Source: Candidatus Bipolaricaulota bacterium (lineage in GTDB: Bacteria; Bipolaricaulota; Bipolaricaulia; Bipolaricaulales; Bipolaricaulaceae). From it: DNA of 7,729 bases. The position numbers and the translations under genes are program-made. The notes beneath the pieces were generated by a model that saw nothing but the letters and a program-made list of their open reading frames with translations, searched no databases and had not been told where the DNA came from. The stretch spans positions 1 to 7,729 of the forward strand of contig DQVA01000136.1 in assembly GCA_015661965.1 (NCBI GenBank), given 5' to 3'. Shown here piece by piece: positions 6,066 through 7,729 of this stretch. The stretch's first letter is position 1. Each line of letters opens with the position of its first letter.

Positions 6066-7016
6066 CTCGGCCCCCTGAAGCAGGGCTTCCACGTCCCATA
6101 GATAGAGCTGACCGTCGTGGGAACCGGAGGCCAAAAGTCGCCCGTCGGGGGAGAAGCGCACGCACTCCACCGAGTCCTGATGCGCCTCAAGCGTCACCAG
6201 AACATGCCCCGCCTCCCAGTCCCAGATCCGCACCGTGTGGTCCAGGGACGCCGAAGCGAGGAGCCGCCCGTCTGGGGAGAACTCCACCCACCACACGCAG
6301 CCGTGGTGCTCCCACATGTACCGGTATTGTAGCCCCACCGCGGTGTCCCACAGGATAACCACCTTGCCCGAGCCGATGGCCAAGAAGTAGCTGTCCGGCG
6401 AGAAGTCCACGTCCCAGGCCTTCCCCGGGAACGTGAACCGCACCTCCCCGTCGATATCCCACAGGACCCCTTGATCAGCGGAGCCGGAAGCACACATGCT
6501 GCCGGCCGGGGAGACCGCCACCCCCCTCACGGCCCCGGAATGGCCTTTATGGGACCAGCGGACCTCGTCCCGGAACCAGTCCCACAGCGTCAGCGTTCCA
6601 TCCCCGGCCCCGATCAAGAGCCCTTCCCCATCCGGGGTGAACTCCAGGGCGTAGACGATGCCGAACCTCCCTTCATAGGTCGCGATCTGCTCCCCGGTCT
6701 CGTAATCCCACACCACCACCTGGGAGAACGTCCCCGCTGCCAGGCGCTTCCCGTCCGGGGAGAACGCCAGGGAATAGGCCACCCCAGATAGAGAGAAAGA
6801 CCGGGTTTGTTCGAGCTCCGGGACGGTGTACAGGAACACCCCGTAGTAAGTAGCCACCCCCAAGCCCCCATCGGTGGGGGAGAAGGCGAGTCCGTACACC
6901 GCCCGTAGCTGGAGCGCCCCCACCGCCCCCGGGGGAAGTTCCCCCGCCGCCCCAAGTAAGGTCAACCCTAGCGCCACAAGTGCTAGCACGGCTTCGGTCT
7001 TTCTCCGGCTGCCCAT
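6060..7016 (-). CDS. Exported WD40 beta-propeller protein
   Basis: A 318-aa protein of unknown specific function. The N-terminus has a basic start (GSRRK), a hydrophobic core (9-24) and a likely signal-peptidase site near GAAG25, so it should be exported. The rest is WD40 repeats with WD dipeptides at 103, 145, 186, 223, 265 and 307, preceded by a degenerate first blade ending LYTV (62-65). This makes seven blades, enough to close a propeller with little else. The last two repeats are nearly identical (FSPDGRLLAS in both, about 246-255 and 288-297), suggesting recent duplication. WD40 propellers are generally protein-binding platforms, and no catalytic motif is visible. ATG 7016 has a strong ribosome site. 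The gene lies 96 bases downstream of nfeD on the same strand, so co-transcription is possible; a link to membrane-protein quality control would be speculation. Confidence 0.88.
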   Translation of the reverse strand: MGSRRKTEAVLALVALGLTLLGAAGELPPGAVGALQLRAVYGLAFSPTDGGLGVATYYGVFLYTVPELEQTRSFSLSGVAYSLAFSPDGKRLAAGTFSQVVVWDYETGEQIATYEGRFGIVYALEFTPDGEGLLIGAGDGTLTLWDWFRDEVRWSHKGHSGAVRGVAVSPAGSMCASGSADQGVLWDIDGEVRFTFPGKAWDVDFSPDSYFLAIGSGKVVILWDTAVGLQYRYMWEHHGCVWWVEFSPDGRLLASASLDHTVRIWDWEAGHVLVTLEAHQDSVECVRFSPDGRLLASGSHDGQLYLWDVEALLQGAEG

Positions 7017-7021
7017 CCGCT

Positions 7022-7030
7022 CTCCTTCCT
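7022..7030 (-). promoter_or_regulatory. Strong ribosome binding site of the WD40 gene
   Basis: On the minus strand AGGAAGGAG lies 5 bases before ATG 7016. It is the best Shine-Dalgarno in the window and fixes the start, placing the signal peptide at the very N-terminus. Confidence 0.8.
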
Positions 7031-7036
7031 ACCCCC

Positions 7037-7065
7037 ACTTTAGGCAAGCGAGAATACCAGAGCAA
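7037..7065 (-). promoter_or_regulatory. Possible promoter between nfeD and the WD40 gene
   Basis: On the minus strand TTGCTC (7065-7060) and TAAAGT (7042-7037) are separated by 17 bases, within a local AT-rich patch (7050-7080) that is unusual in this GC-rich DNA. Matches are weak (3 and 4 of 6), and the transcript would start almost at the ribosome site. Confidence 0.25.
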
Positions 7066-7112
7066 ATTGGATATATTGGCCACCGGGGAGGGTTTCTGGG
7101 ACAGCGGGGATT

Positions 7113-7729
7113 TCAATGGCCCCGCCAGTGACGGCGGACGATGAGACGGCGGCCTTCCTTCCGGAGCACCACGATCTCGTCCCCCTCTTTGGCCGGCTCC
7201 CCCTCACAGCGGGCCCGCCAATACTCCCCCCGCACCAGCACCCACCCCTCCGGTGCCAGGTCCCCCTTGGCCACCCCGGTGAGGCCGGCCATGGAGGTGA
7301 GGGGGCGGGCCGGTTGCCTTTGCGCCAAAAGCCCTTTGGAGATGATGAACACCAGGATCAAGGTGAGCGTCCCCACCGTGGCCACCACCGTCACCCAAGA
7401 GAGGCCGATCACCGGCGATTGAATGTCAAATAGGGAAAAGGAACCGATTATCAGGCTCACCACCCCGCCGGTGGTGAGGATGCCGTTGGTGGGGGTGAAC
7501 GCGTCCAATACCATGAGCAACACCCCGAACAGGATCAGCCCGATCCCCACCAGGTTTATGGGCAGTACCTGCAGTCCCAGCAACGCCAAAAGCAACGAAA
7601 TCCCCCCCATCACCAGGCCCAGCCCGATCCCGGGGGAAAACACCTCGTAGATGAGCCCATACAATCCCAACATGAGCAGGATGTAAACCAGGTTGGGATC
7701 GGCGAGGTAAGAGAAGAGCCGATCCTTCA
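7113..7729 (-). CDS. nfeD: NfeD family membrane protein (5' end outside window)
   Basis: The last 204 residues are visible. The frame is open to the right edge, and residues before the first internal ATG (7673) read DPNLVYILL, the conserved NfeD segment that precedes the membrane part, so the gene continues beyond the window. Visible order: four to five transmembrane segments (LVYILLMLGLYGLIYEVF; GLVMGGISLLLALLGL; PINLVGIGLILFGVLLMVL; GILTTGGVVSLIIGSF; WVTVVATVGTLTLILVFII). A soluble C-terminal OB-fold domain follows (about the last 75 residues: AGLTGVAKGDLAPEGWVLVRGEYWRA and GDEIVVLR). The DPN-type entry and FSPG motif fit the long NfeD form, which has a ClpP-like serine protease domain at its N-terminus that cleaves membrane proteins; that domain is outside the window, so the form is inferred. 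NfeD genes usually sit beside a flotillin gene (floA); none is seen on the visible side. Confidence 0.92.
   Translation of the reverse strand, partial: KDRLFSYLADPNLVYILLMLGLYGLIYEVFSPGIGLGLVMGGISLLLALLGLQVLPINLVGIGLILFGVLLMVLDAFTPTNGILTTGGVVSLIIGSFSLFDIQSPVIGLSWVTVVATVGTLTLILVFIISKGLLAQRQPARPLTSMAGLTGVAKGDLAPEGWVLVRGEYWRARCEGEPAKEGDEIVVLRKEGRRLIVRRHWRGH

Noticed and set aside
5706..6165. Short reading frames in the WD40-qng1 gap (5706-5912 plus, 5845-6078 plus, 5857-6165 minus)
   Set aside because: Low-complexity Pro/Gly/Arg-rich products, no ribosome sites or family similarity; they overlap the hairpin run or the WD40 gene end.

Overview
The window is a GC-rich bacterial chromosome segment with densely packed genes on two converging strands. 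No gene gives a firm taxonomic assignment. The high GC, the exported WD40 protein, the bacterial Qng1 homologue and the unusual Tgt suggest an uncultivated or deep-branching lineage (Bipolaricaulota-, Chloroflexota- or candidate-phylum-like); that is a guess. I see no mobile element, CRISPR array or phage gene.

Plus strand, left part: mutS2 runs in from the left edge (1-2283). After a short gap holding a good sigma70-type promoter comes tRNA-Gln(UUG) with an encoded CCA (2327-2400). It is followed by an exported CsgG-like protein (2483-3430) that seems to carry an Ig-like or DUF4384-like domain inserted into the CsgG-like fold.

Minus strand, right part, read right to left: the C-terminal part of an NfeD membrane protein (7113-7729, cut by the window edge); an exported seven-repeat WD40 beta-propeller (6060-7016); about 420 bases without a gene; then a tight two-gene operon of a DUF2419/Qng1 queuosine-5'-phosphate N-glycosidase (4700-5638) and tRNA-guanine transglycosylase (3480-4694), only 5 bases apart. 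The two blocks converge at 3430/3480.

The main biological point is the qng1-tgt pair. Qng1 frees queuine from queuosine 5'-monophosphate. The neighbouring Tgt carries Gly where preQ1-specific bacterial enzymes have Val in the base pocket, as eukaryotic queuine-using enzymes do. Together they look like a queuine-salvage operon, in which the base is recycled and inserted directly into tRNA. Upstream of this operon, 5701-5921 holds a run of abutting hairpins with a possible pseudoknot and mutually exclusive pairings. I could not match it to a known riboswitch or RNA; it may be an undescribed leader RNA or a separate structured RNA.
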